This document shows, piece by piece, positions 50,060-60,479 of a stretch of DNA of 64,000 nucleotides (positions are counted from its first letter, which is position 1; every line of letters starts with the position of its first letter). The stretch is from Neoechinorhynchus agilis (Eukaryota > Acanthocephala). The notes below the pieces were generated by a model. It did no database searches and was not told the origin of the DNA. It was given only the letters and a program-made list of their open reading frames with translations. Position numbers and translations under genes: made by a program. The stretch is taken from contig CM121341.1 in assembly GCA_051530055.1 (NCBI GenBank), positions 9,114,001 to 9,178,000 of the forward strand, read 5' to 3'.

Positions 50060-51037
50060 ATGCAAACTTCCACGGATCTAGTCCAACCAGAGATCCCGCA
50101 TGGAACCCGTGTACTAGAACATCAAGTGGCTGGACACTTCTTTGGAGCTTCAAAAACCTTATTCGGAGCTCTTCAGGACACGAATGGACGAATAGTTCTA
50201 AAATCATTAAATGCATCCCCTAACGCACCCAAAGAACACTTCTTCTATGAACAACTAATGCTCAAAAAAATGACCCATCGTGATTATGACCAACTTCTTA
50301 GTCTTACGCCAAGATATCTCGGCCTATTTCAACCTAAAAATCAATCAGGCATTCAATATCTTAAATTGGAAAACCTCTGCAACGGTTTTCGGAAACCTTG
50401 TATTAAAGACGTAAAGATTGGACGACTCACATTTGATCTTGATGCAGACGAAAAGAAAATGAGGAGAGAAATCGAGAAATGTCCTTTAGCTTTACAAATT
50501 GGGTTCCAATTTGTAGGTATGAAGGTTTTCACTCAGGAAACTTATGTGTACCATGAGCGGCGGTGTTGCAGGGCAATGACTATTGACCAAATCGTTCATG
50601 GAATGGCTTACTTTTATCAGTCGCATTTAAATCGACTGGGGGGGGGCTGCGGGGTATCTTGAACATTAAACCAGTGTCGATTGGTGAATGCTGACAGAGC
50701 CAGGAAATTTATAGAAAGGATAACCGAAAACGTACGAGAAATTGAAGATTTCGTCCAGTCACAGCGATCGTTCAAAATGTTCGGTGTTTCAATGCTTATT
50801 ATATATGAAGGTTTTGAATTCGCGAACGATAATATGGTGCCAATGGTTAGAGTAAGACTCATAGATTTCGCTCATGTATACATTGGAGAGCACGATGCGG
50901 TAGATAACAACTTTCTAATCGGAATCGTAAATTACCGATTGTATTTGGAAACTCTTAGTTCAGTTAGATATGTGTATGAAACCTCAGGTCATTTGCAAGA
51001 ATGTGAGAAAAACGCTCTTGATTGTTATAAAAAGTAA
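50060..51037 (+). CDS. ipmk: Inositol polyphosphate multikinase (IPK family)
   Basis: IPMK makes higher inositol phosphates (IP4/IP5) from IP3 and can act on PIP2, in nucleus and cytosol. Visible signatures are VLEHQVAGHFFG at the start, the substrate-binding PCIKDVKIG (family PxxxDxKxG), a kinase-core MLIIYEG (family SSLLxxYE) and RLIDFAHV (family IDFAH, metal ligand Asp), then NFLIGIVNYRLYLETL. The Met at 50060 was chosen because homology starts just after it. One in-frame TGA at 50660-50662 interrupts the frame; removing GTATCT...ACCAG at 50654-50674 (21 nt) would bypass it and give 318 aa. The stop at 51035 lies 7 nt from the convergent ferritin stop. Confidence 0.88.
50654..50674 (+). 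other. Putative 21-nt intron containing the only in-frame stop
   Basis: Starts GTATCTTGAAC and ends TAAACCAG. The flanking frames are identical (21 is a multiple of three), so the alternatives are a nonsense change, stop readthrough or an ultra-short intron. A nine-G run lies just upstream (50638-50646). Confidence 0.4.
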
Positions 51038-51044
51038 ATACTTT

Positions 51045-52303
51045 CTAATCGATGCATAGTTTCTCGAGTCCGTAGTGACCACAGCCTTCCAGGACGTTCT
51101 TCACTCTCGTAATGATCTTGGCTATCTCGTGTAGTTCATTGCCCTAAATTCAAACGGAAGCAGGAACCTTTTTGGATAAAGTTGAGTAACAAAAAAAAGT
51201 TCACCTGATGGGTTACGAATTCATCGAGAAATATTGTGAGATGCCGATCGCTTTCTTCATCAGCTTTTTCGGCAATCGCCATACGTGGTTCTTTTGTTTT
51301 GCCGGACCGGATTTTCCGGTTTTCGAGAAAAAAAAGTGTGGATATATTTTAAACAAGTTTTTTAATGGATTTATTGTGTTTTGTGATCTATGGAGATTGA
51401 TTTATTATTTCCCTTTAACAACAATTTACCGGACGGAATATTGTGTGAAAGGAAATTAATAACCCAATCTTTATTTTACCAAAAAATATATATTAAAACG
51501 GATAAAAATATACTTAAAAGTATCACGCGGGTTTTAGAAGGTAATTTTCTCAAAATTTCTTTTTTTTCGAACCTGAAACACAATTTGGGGAAGTTATTTG
51601 CTTTTGTTCAACCACGTAATTGCAGCACCTCAAATAATTATATATCTGATATCGATTAGTATTGCGATATTCGAAAAACAACAAACGAAAACCAATTCAC
51701 ATTTTGAATGTAACCCAAAAAAAGATCATAATCAATCTGCCACCATAAACGGTCCCTTATTTTCGACTTGTAATTGGATGAAATTCAATTTTGATGAAAT
51801 TATTGGACCCAAAAAGTTTTCGGACAGGATTACCAAACATCATGGCAACAATCGTTGATAAAGCAATGGCGTTTTAAACCTCATTCTATCGATCTGATCC
51901 ATGTTCAATACAAACGAACCCTTAATCATTTTCGTTACATCTTCTTCCAATTGATACGCGATTTCAAACAAATGCACTATTCCTTTAAATTCATTGTACT
52001 TTACTAGATTTGGAATTGGTTTCGGTTCAAAATGACCATTCCTTAGCACCATATAATCAATAAACTTTCTGGCGTGACGGATCTCTTCGTCTGATTCTTT
52101 GCGGAAATGTTCTGCGAAATTTTTGAGTGCCACATCATATCGCAAACAATAAAGAGCCTTTGATAAGCGTTTTTAAATTTGAAAGTAATCATCGAGATGC
52201 TTACCATTTGCTCATAAGCGTAAGATGCTGCGAATTCGGCTGTGATTTGATCGTTGATGAGATCTTGGCATGCTTTACTAAGCGGAAGGCCACTCTTTGT
52301 CAT
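51045..52303 (-). CDS. Ferritin subunit 1 (H-type ferroxidase)
   Basis: Iron-storage cage subunit. Four phase-checked exons: 52205-52303, 51920-52157, 51205-51290 and 51045-51143, giving 173 aa, normal for ferritin. Ferroxidase ligands are present: Glu and Tyr in AEFAASYAYEQM, Glu and His in SDEEIRHARK, and Glu in HLFEIAYQLEEDV; the Q of THQGNEL is the probable last ligand. The C-terminal helix reads GNELHEIAKIITRVKN. The amino end MTKSGLPLSKAC lacks a signal peptide, so it is cytosolic. A 629-nt intron between exons 2 and 3 carries a dispersed repeat also at 60.4-60.6 kb. No CAGUGN iron-responsive loop is visible upstream. The gene converges on IPMK with 7 nt between stops. Confidence 0.92.
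51340..51620 (+). repeat. Dispersed repeat inside ferritin 1 intron
   Basis: TTTTGTGATCTATGGAGATT and TTATTTCCCTTTAACAACAA recur inverted at about 60480-60560. Function unknown; probably a decayed mobile element. Confidence 0.6.
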
Positions 52304-52304
52304 C

Positions 52305-53650
52305 TCAAGAAGTATTTCTATTTTTCAAAGAGGAAGTAGTAAAAATGAAAAATATATACACGGTTGGTGTTAGTCACTCAAAGAAGCAATAGAATCTTTT
52401 TGGCGCATTTTCGCCTTTTTTTTCAAAGCAAAGTAGTCAAAATGTCACAATATTGGTCGGCGAACACAATGGATCGAAAAACCAAGCACTCACTCATGAA
52501 TCAGTAAATGTAATTTCGTATTTCAAAGAAAACGCGTAGTTTCTTAAGCTCAAATATGGAATTAGATTCATCATTTATTCTAAGCGTTTTGTCAAATATT
52601 AAAAGACTTCCTATGCTGTACTTGTGTATTGCTGCTAACACTTGAATTTATTTATAGCTGCTAGTTCCGATCGTCTAAGATAACATATTTTATGCGCGAA
52701 TTCCACTATCACAACAACCAGTAATTATTCCACACAAAAAGCTTAGGAAAATAAAGGCGCCATGTCATGTGGGTATTTTGTTTAGATTTAACAATGGATT
52801 TAAAATAAATTTAATTCTGAACATAAGTGTTAAAAGATGCTAGAGACACCTTAAATAACTAAAAAAACTATTGATGGACTCGGCGAAGTTCGAAGAGGAC
52901 GTCTTTAATAAACTCTTTACGGTGGGTAAATTATATAATCCGGTATCTTGTCATAAATCGACAATAATTCTAAACTATTAAATTGTATCAAAAGAAAGAT
53001 CGCTCCATTCACAAAATTTGTCCTTTTTTCGTGAGTCCTTTCTAGGATCTTAAATGAAACAATGATTCGCTAAGAACGCACATTAAAAACGAAGAAAAAT
53101 TGTTACGCCCAGATGCACAAATAGCTTTTTGTTACAAATGCCTCCCAACCACTCGAAAATGAGTTTCTGCGAACCGCCTGCTCTATGGAGTCGCATAAAA
53201 CTCTTGTTAAAAAGAGTTCTGCTTAAGGGTAAGCTAAAATGCTAATTGTTATGCATTTTAAGCCTATAAATTTCAAACATTGCACAATTATTTACTATTA
53301 AAATCCCGATCCAAACTTTTTCCTTTAGTCTTCATAGCTTAGATTTTAAAGTTAAAGATCAATGTTAAGCTCCTGTGCAACTATTACCTATATTAGAAAC
53401 TTCAAATGAGATCAGCGGATTTCTACTCGTTGAAATTACGAAAATCAACGCTTATTTAAACAAAAGTGCCAAAAATTGTACGAACTTTCATAGGTTATTA
53501 TGTGTAAAGGATACTTACTAAATGCATGGAGATTCAAGAAATATGCAGTGAAAAAAGGTATGGAATAATAAATTGACAAGGGCGATTTTATTGTAAAGAA
53601 AAATCCAAAAAGTACATCCTGAATTTATTTCTTTTATCAAGAATATTTAT
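52305..53650. other. Spacer between ferritin genes
   Basis: No gene. A partial MITE interior (AGAGGACGTCTTTAATAAAC) lies near 52895. The rest is AT-rich unique-looking DNA. Confidence 0.5.
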
Positions 53651-53653
53651 TAA

Positions 53654-53836
53654 TGGCGACAAAAATTATGTAAATTTATTGAATCGATATTTCGGCTAAA
53701 TCCAGAGCCTTTATCATGATTGCTTTCGGAGGAAAATACAAGAATGCTTTGTATTTTCCTCCGAAAACAATATTGATAAAGGCTATGGATTGAGCCGAAA
53801 TATCGACTCCATAAATTTACATAATTTTTGTCGCCA
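53654..53836. mobile_element. Foldback element, arms about 88 bp
   Basis: TGGCGACAAAAATTATGTAA at the left is matched by its reverse complement at the right end. The arms continue almost without break to a centre near 53747 (GGAGGAAAATACAA on both sides). It has no coding content beyond a mirrored frame. Part of the arm (TTTCGGAGGAAAA, CCTCCGAAAAC) is shared with the repeats at 9.8 and 24.36 kb. Confidence 0.9.
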
Positions 53837-54028
53837 CTACACGACAATCATGAGCAGTTTCATTTTTCAGGAATATTTGCTAAGTTAAACAAATGCTTTT
53901 CGAAGTCAGATTATTTATAAGATCCCTTAAATGCTACGAACAAATTTAAAAGTGATTATTTTGATGCACATTCATTCTCTAAAATCACGTTGTTTACTGT
54001 TATCAATTAAAAACATTTCATTGTAAAA

Positions 54029-55087
54029 TTAGATGGATAGATTCTCGAGTCCATACTGTCCACGATGGTCCCGGACGTTTCTAACTCGGGTGATAGTCGT
54101 TGCCAACTCATATAGTTGATCGCCCTATGGATAAAACGACTTATGGAAATGTTATGATCTCTTAAGTTACCTGGTGTTTAATAAATTCCTCCAAAAATAA
54201 AGAAAGATGCCTGTCCTTTTGTTCTTCAGCTTTATCCGCTATTTGTGTGTGGGGTACTTTTGTATTAGATTTTATTTGTTTTAGCTTGCAACGAGATTTT
54301 GAAATGAAATGTGTCGTTTTCTCAAACTTAAAAAATTCAACCTTCCAGGTAAATCAGAATTCTTTTAAAACGTCTTTTCCGTTTTAAGGCGAACATCTTT
54401 TACTTTTTTTTAAAAATCGCGTTAAGTAATCGTCCAATTCTCATATTTCCTGTCGTATCTATAAATTATCTCTGAACAGTAAAACGAAATTTGAGATAGA
54501 ATTATAAGTGTAAGGTAGTGTTTCAAAATTAAAAAACCACAAGTAAAAGTAATTCAAAAAAATCCGTAATAAATTTAGTTTCAAACGGTAAGAGTTCAAC
54601 AATATTTTAGCGTCGATTTTTCGATATTGATTAAAAAGCCCGTTAAAGAAAACTTGAGTTAAACTCGCAATAGTTCATAATCGGCTGATACAAAAGTTCC
54701 CCTTAATGAACACATAGACGTCTTGTTCCAATTTGTACGCAATCTCAAAAAGGTTAACGATTCCATCAAATTCTTCGTACTTAATTGGACTTGGAATAGG
54801 TTCCGCTTCAAATTTCCCATTTCTGAGAATCAGATAGTCCATGAATTTTCTCGCATGAGTTTTCTCCTCATCGGCCTCTTTTCTGAAATGATGGGCAAAG
54901 TTTTCTAATGCCACATCCGATCTCGTACAGTAAAGTGCCTTTGAAAAATTGAAATAACTTGCAAAAGGACGCATGCGAGAATACTTACCATTTGTTCGTA
55001 GGCATAAGCGGCCGAAAATTCTAAGTTGATTTGCCTGTTCAGAAGATCGTTGCATTCTTTGCTTAGCTGAGTTAAGTTATGCGACAT
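54029..55087 (-). CDS. Ferritin subunit 2 (H-type ferroxidase)
   Basis: Paralogue of the gene at 51.0-52.3 kb, same strand and same exon plan: 54989-55087, 54692-54938, 54171-54256 and 54029-54124, 175 aa. The first and third exons have exactly the same lengths in both genes (99 and 86 nt). Ferroxidase ligands are present in LEFSAAYAYEQM, ADEEKTHARK and NLFEIAYKLEQDV. The C-terminus reads GDQLYELATTITRVRN and ends YGLENLSI. The donor of intron 2 is GTATCA, different from ferritin 1 (GTTCGT). CTCTTTTAAG directly precedes the ATG, which looks like a splice acceptor and may mark trans-splicing or a leader intron. Confidence 0.92.
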
Positions 55088-55535
55088 CTTAAAAGAGATC
55101 TCGAAAAAAGAGACGAGAAGTGCGTATTTATGGAGGATCTTTATGTGAGATTGTGCCTCGTCTAGATTGTTTCGTACGCTATACCCGTTTTTGTCCAAAC
55201 TCCTATAAGAAAGGTTGTATAAAAGATTTAGGGAAATATAAAAGCGAGAAAATGTACCGACTTTCAAATGTACGAAGGCTAAAGATTTAAAATCTTTATA
55301 GCAACCAAAAATAAAACATAGAAAGGGTGTGCATTCCCGGTTTTATGCTCTACTTTTATGGAAGCAGCTGGGTTATTCGCTTTCGAAAATGTTGTATGCC
55401 CAACCTACGGCCTTCGCTTTTATTCCCATATTCACAAAAGTATTTGTTGATTTTAAAGGAGGGCTATGGCCACACATTAATATTAGAATAATTTTCAATT
55501 AACTCGATTTGAGCACTTGGAGCTATCGGTGGGAA

Positions 55536-55927
55536 ATGTCGGGAAAAAAAGAAGCGAAAGGTTGACTCGCAGTGCTGAATTTTTCAAGAGAAGCGAGTGA
55601 ATTTGAATTTTTTGTTCGCCCAAAAAGGCCAGAAACCACTGTGTCTCATCTGCAAGAAGAGGGTTGCAGTATTCAAGGAGAACCCGGAGTTTTATGCTGA
55701 ACTGCCATCGGTGAACAGTGTTCTTGTGAACAAACTTTCTCCGTAACGAAGAGAGCAAAACCTGGGTCAAGTTCTCGCTTTACAAACGACCATCTTTATT
55801 CTGTGCTAAAAAACAATGTGACAAATCTAATCCCAAACATTCAGAAACTGGTACGTCTCAAAGAAACAAACATCTCGGATTCTGAGCACGCTGATTATTG
55901 CCTTTTCAATTCTAAGCAAATAAACTA
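55536..55927 (+). mobile_element. hAT-type transposase remnant (BED finger plus C-terminal domain)
   Basis: Frame-shifted translation gives EKKKRKVDSQC, then KGQKPLCLICKKRVAVFKE, a BED-type zinc-finger start typical of ZBED/GTF2IRD2-like hAT proteins (KPVCLICNExVAVFKEYNLKRHYETKH), broken before the His pair. It passes directly into CEQTFSVTKRAKPGSS and NDHLYSVLKNNVTNLIPNIQ, the hAT dimerisation end. The whole DDE core is missing, so this is an internally deleted derivative. Terminal inverted repeats were not identified. Confidence 0.7.
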
Positions 55928-56509
55928 ATTTAACAAATATTCAAAATTTCCGCAAACGTTGTGGACGGCGAAAAAGGTTAAGCACCGCAGCTGTAAGGCA
56001 TCTTCCAAATTGAATTTTGCCCCTGCCAAATCTAATCAACTTTAGAATGAAATTTCAGGAAGCGAAAGATTTTGTACACGTATAATATTATGATTTTTTT
56101 GAAGATGTTCTTCAATTCTGTATAAAATTCACCATTATTCATTTTTAGAACACAGATTTCATTCTCTAGATTAAATTCTTAAACTAATCTGACAAATCTC
56201 AAGAGTAAACGTTCTGCTGATATTGTCAAAACGAGTAGTATTCATTTATTGGAATAAGAAACCTAGGTCCTCATAACTTCCAGAATTGTGTCTAATTGAA
56301 ACAAAAACCCTATGTGCTGTTCAAGTCGATTCACAAGAAAGCAAAAAGTACAAACAAGTTTTCCACCTCACAAATACACTGAATCGTTAAGTAAAAGTAG
56401 GGTTTTTTGTGGTCGAATAAAAACCTTACTAAGTTCGTTGTAAAAAATCTAAAGAGTGCATTCGGAATAGAAGAGAAAAACAACGGAGTTCGCGAACACA
56501 GACAAAGAC
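55928..56509. other. Spacer, nothing recognised
   Basis: AT-rich; no supported gene or repeat. Confidence 0.45.
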
Positions 56510-56845
56510 GTGAGTACTACTGACTCACGTAGTCGGCTGATAAACACTACGAGAAGTCTCAAACCCTTACGTGGCATTGAATCACCTCGGGAAATCAAAA
56601 CTTGTTTTCCATGCGTATATTTGCAAATACTGATCATTGATCGATTAAAGAGGTCCAAAAGCTATCCAAATGGTCTTGTTCCAGTCCTAAGAATGAGAAG
56701 GCGATGCGAATCCAAACATCCGCGACTGCCAACGAAGCAGTACGCAATTAATGAGATGTACTCTTCGGTGTATAAGTCTTGTGCTGATGTAAATGTAGCG
56801 GAATGTCGCTTAGGTTCGACCAAAAAAATCCCAGGTAATCGCTGA
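56510..56845 (+). CDS. Unidentified ORF (about 110 codons)
   Basis: Basic, cysteine-containing frame (TCFPCVYLQILIIDRLKRSK, YSSVYKSCADVNVAECRLG) ending KKIPGNR. It lacks a clear ATG at the start, so it would be an internal exon if real. No family recognised. Confidence 0.2.
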   Translation: MSTTDSRSRLINTTRSLKPLRGIESPREIKTCFPCVYLQILIIDRLKRSKSYPNGLVPVLRMRRRCESKHPRLPTKQYAINEMYSSVYKSCADVNVAECRLGSTKKIPGNR

Positions 56846-57069
56846 TTTAGGAAATCGAGCTGAGAAATAAATGTGATAGTAAAGGTCTTTTTATCGTATT
56901 CATGCTTAGATTTGTACCATTTTTCGTTAATGGACGAAATGCGGTTCTGTCTCTGATTTCCATCCGTGAAGGTCGCTTTTTTCGACCAATACACTAATAT
57001 ATCAAATAAGCCCATTTATAAAATAGTATTTTATCAAAAAATTCATCCTACTTTCTTCAAATCAATGTT

Positions 57070-57970
57070 TTTGTTGCGATTAATTTGTAATGACCGATAA
57101 ACGACGTTTCCACGAGAAATATTTCATTTCACTAAAATCCGTTTTATTTGGGCCGGGGGATCATGATCACAACAACTTCAATTCAATAATCCCGACGGAT
57201 TTTCTATCGACGATACCGGAATTGGAGATGAGGCGATAATAATCTCGGGATAAAACGTATTTTATTGAAATATTTTGCGAAGTCGATTGGATTAATTTTT
57301 AATGACAGATAAACGAGGTTTCCACGAGAAATATTTCATTTCATTAAAATACCTTTTATCTGGGCCGGGGTATTACGATCACAACAACTTCAATTCCATA
57401 ATCCCTAGTGATTTTCTCTCGACGATACTGGAATTGGAGATGAGGTGATAATAATCTCCGGATAAAGCGCATTTTATTGAAATATTTTGCGATGTCGATT
57501 TGATTAATTTTTAATGACAGATAAACGAGGTTTCCACGAGAAATATTTCATTTCACTAAATTGCGTTTTATCTGGGCCGGGGGATTACGATCACATCAAC
57601 TTCAATTCCATAATCCCGGCGGATTTTCTCTCGACGATACCGGAATTGGAGATGAGGTGATCATAATCCCCTAATAATCTCGGATAAAGATTTTATTGAA
57701 TATTTTGCGAGTCGATTGATTAATTTTTAATGACAGATAAACGAGGTTTCCACGAGAAATATTTCATTTCACTAAATTGCGTTTTATCTGGGCCGGGGGG
57801 TTACGATCACATCAACTTCAATTCCATAATCCCTGGTATTGGCGGATTTTCTCTCGACGATACCGGAATTGGAGATGAGGTGATCATAATCCCCGGATAA
57901 AGCGTATTTTATTGAAATATTTTGCGAAGTCGATTGGATTAATTTGTAATGAAAGATAAACGAGATTTCC
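57070..57970. repeat. 212-219 bp tandem repeat, four copies plus a partial
   Basis: GATAAACGA(C/G)GTTTCCACGAG recurs at 57096, 57308, 57520 and 57736, with a final partial at 57955. Each unit contains an imperfect palindrome: GATCACA(A/T)CAACTTCAATTC ... GAATTGGAGATGAGGTGATC around GGATTTTCTCTCGACGATAC. That core resembles GGATTTTCTCTGACGATTA of the 48-kb array. Confidence 0.92.
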
Positions 57971-58122
57971 CCGGCGAGTGCCAACCGATTTATGTTACTT
58001 TAGTTTTGCGCGAGCGATTGTTTGGCGTCAAAGCTGATACGGTTGTGTGTCTGTGAAATTCGCGATCGACAAAGATTATTTTCTTTCAAATAAAATCTTT
58101 TTTGTTCAACAACGTACACTCG

Positions 58123-58707
58123 TCAACTAATCGAACTTTCTCGATCACCATTTGTTTGGGTGGCAATGTGCCTCGTAAGTTCAATGGCCTCCTCGTAAGT
58201 TGGAGGCGATGCAAATCTCCGTCCATTGAAAACTCGTAGTCTTCTCAATCCCCTGTTATTAGCAGTGCTTGTGACCATTTGTTCATTCAATCCTCTGATT
58301 GTACGTCTTCTTAACCTTAATTTTTTTTAGACACAAGATCATTGGCCTCAGAAAACACTTGCCATAATAAATAGGTGAAGAAGATAAGACAGAAAATCAG
58401 CACAAGACTGAGCAATATAACGTCGGAATCTGACCAATATTTTTCTTTTGAATATAAATGTTCGATTGAATTGGAGTTCACTATTGTCGATAACATTGAT
58501 CGTGAGTCTTCACTACTACAACTACGACGACGCCCAATCACTGAGCATGTGTAAAAAACGTTTTACGCGGCCTATAAACACGGTGTTTTTAATAGTTTGA
58601 AACTTCACTAGAGGTTGATTTCGACACGGACAATTGGGTTGGGCGACGTATACGAGATGCGGAAATGTCTCTTGTCTCAGAGATCTACAACCACTAGAAG
58701 ACTCCAT
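58123..58707 (-). CDS. Single-pass membrane protein with PPxY motif
   Basis: Exons in order: 58707 downward (MESSSGCRSLRQETFPHLVY...), a middle exon with a strong membrane helix (VILLSLVLIFCLIFFTYLLW), and a last exon reading LRRRTIRGLNEQM ... RRFASPPTYEEAIELTRH and ending at 58123. A 41-nt intron (GTTTTC...ATTAAG) joins the last two in phase. The first junction is unclear: the only phase-compatible close donor gives a 19-nt gap (GTTTTT...CTCAG). PPTYEEA is a PPxY motif that usually recruits NEDD4-type WW-domain ubiquitin ligases. I do not recognise the family. The first exon could belong to something else. Confidence 0.5.
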
Positions 58708-59137
58708 GTTGTTCTCGAAGGATCACATATTGATCAAAGTTACACATTGGTGATTAAGTCTCTACAAATGGAGATATTCCGGAAAATGAGACAAAATTGT
58801 CCTAAGTCTTAGCAGAAAAAGAATGGAATTACTATTCATAAGAAAACACATCCTGTCACACGGGAAAGCAGATTTCGTGGAATTTCATTTCCTACTTAGT
58901 TTTGCATTAACGAAAATAGTAGGTCGATTAAATCATGGTCTAAGAGTTGAAACCAAAAGAACGAATGCTCTCAGATTCAGTTTTAAATCCGTCTTATTCG
59001 CCATTCAACTGTTTCAACCTGACGAATAAATTTGGCCGCAATTGTAAAGCGCCATCGCATTTGGACTCACTTCACACCGAAATTGCGGCGCTTTCGATAT
59101 CCATTAAGTGGCCTTTTGTATCACCTCTCTTAACTCC

Positions 59138-59240
59138 GCCAAAGACGGTCCCAAGCCCGGCTCAAAAAGGAAGAGGGTTGGCGCCAGGAAGGGCATCCGA
59201 CTGTAAAATTCTTGCCAAATTTTGACCCAAATTACAATGA
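59138..59240 (+). mobile_element. RTE-type LINE 3' tail (or RTE-driven SINE tail)
   Basis: GGTCCCAAGCCCGG, GGGTTGGCGCCAGGAAGGGC-ATCCGACTGTAAAA and CTTGCCAAATT form the 3' end shared by many animal RTE elements (GGAAGGGCATCCGGCxGTAAAA). No RTE ORF is recognisable nearby, so it is a 5'-truncated insertion or a SINE that borrowed the tail. Confidence 0.65.
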
Positions 59241-59540
59241 ACGAATCTACCTCGCCCGGAGCTTGTGTTAAATCATTAATAAAGTTTCGAAATGCGAAGC
59301 TGATCACATACTGCGCAGCTCGGGCCGACGAGGAAGGCCGAGGAAACAATAGATTGCATTAAACCGGATAAATTAGTTGTCGAGGGAACCTCTCGAGAGA
59401 GAAATGCGTGAGTGACAAGGAAGTTGTATTACCTCTCCACAGAGCATATTTTTTCTTTTTTCCAAATTGTTTAGCCGACATTGGAATATTTCTAGCGCAC
59501 CTTTGCTAACATGTTCGTTTCTTTTTTAAAGCACCAAAAC

Positions 59541-59792
59541 ATTCAATGGACCGTGCACTCATAGAATCACAAAGCAATACATCAAGTTTTATAAAAAATA
59601 GACACTTGACAGATATTTCCGTGTGCTTTGGCCGTCTTACAATTTCTTCAAGAATTGGTAAAGCTTTTAGAAATAAATAACTCCCATGAAAATAAAGATT
59701 TTTTTTATCATACAAACAGCCCGAGTGTCCATTTTCGAAAACAAAACTTGATGTATTGCTTTGTGGTTCTATGAGTGCACGATCCATTGAAT
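59541..59792. mobile_element. MITE with 50-bp terminal inverted repeats
   Basis: The left end ATTCAATGGACCGTGCACTC and the right-end reverse complement ATTCAATGGATCGTGCACTC start 50-bp arms that agree at about 48 positions and end at CAAGTTTT. The interior is about 150 bp, AT-rich and non-coding. No obvious target-site duplication. The arms' similarity suggests a fairly recent insertion. Confidence 0.85.
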
Positions 59793-60267
59793 GTATAACG
59801 CGAAAGGAGCAGAGTTATCGACGGACATTGCCCCCCCCTCATTGATCACAATGGCACCCACCCATTGAGTATAAAATGGTCAGGATTAAGTCGCTGTTTT
59901 TATGGTGCAATCGAGATATTGCTCCAACCATGAGTCCGTCAACGTTGAGTTAGAAACATGCTAAAAGGAACTTCTCGTCGACGGATGGTGCACCTATGAA
60001 GGTCCTCCTCTTCTACTGCTTTCATAAAATACTCTGGAACTAACCTTTTTTATCATACGGATTGGGTAGTCCTTTCCTTTGTGCATTAGTCAGCTAGAAA
60101 CAGTGGAAGGGAATCCCCAATAAATCAAATATGTGATGAATGGTTGATTATTTTCACCAAAAAAGTATATTTTTAGACCTTGATTTAGGGCACGCGATTG
60201 TGCCTCTGAAATGTAGGACTTCGGTTATTTTTTTCCATTTCAAAAGAAGGTTTGTTTATGGTGGAAC

Positions 60268-60420
60268 AATTGAAGGAATTTATTAAGTCTGACATTTCGA
60301 AGGCAGTCTTATGCTCTCTAGAATGTTGCTTACACAGTAAAAAAATCAACGTAGAAGCAACCTTCTAGAAAGGCACACGATTGTGCCTCCGAAATGTCGG
60401 ACTTAATAAATTCCTTCAAT
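60268..60420. mobile_element. Foldback repeat (TTGAAGGAATTTATTAAGTC family)
   Basis: TTGAAGGAATTTATTAAGTC-TGACATTTCGAAGG near 60270 is inverted at 60385-60420 (CCGAAATGTCGGACTTAATA-AATTCCTTCAA). GCACACGATTGTGC beside it is itself a palindrome. Related single pieces are at 29.99-30.05 and about 60.2 kb. Confidence 0.7.
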
Positions 60421-60479
60421 TTTTTCGTCATAAGCATAATAGAGATTAATTCTGTTTCACACAATATTTCGTCCACTTT

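Noticed and set aside
52304-52560. Iron-responsive element upstream of ferritin 1
   Set aside because: No CAGTGN loop flanked by a stem in the visible leader of either ferritin gene.
53650-53847. 65-codon frame
   Set aside because: Translation of the foldback element.
59104-59349. 81-codon minus-strand frame
   Set aside because: Overlaps the RTE 3' tail in antisense; no coding motif.
59506-59787. 93-codon minus-strand frame
   Set aside because: It lies almost wholly within the MITE with 50-bp inverted ends.
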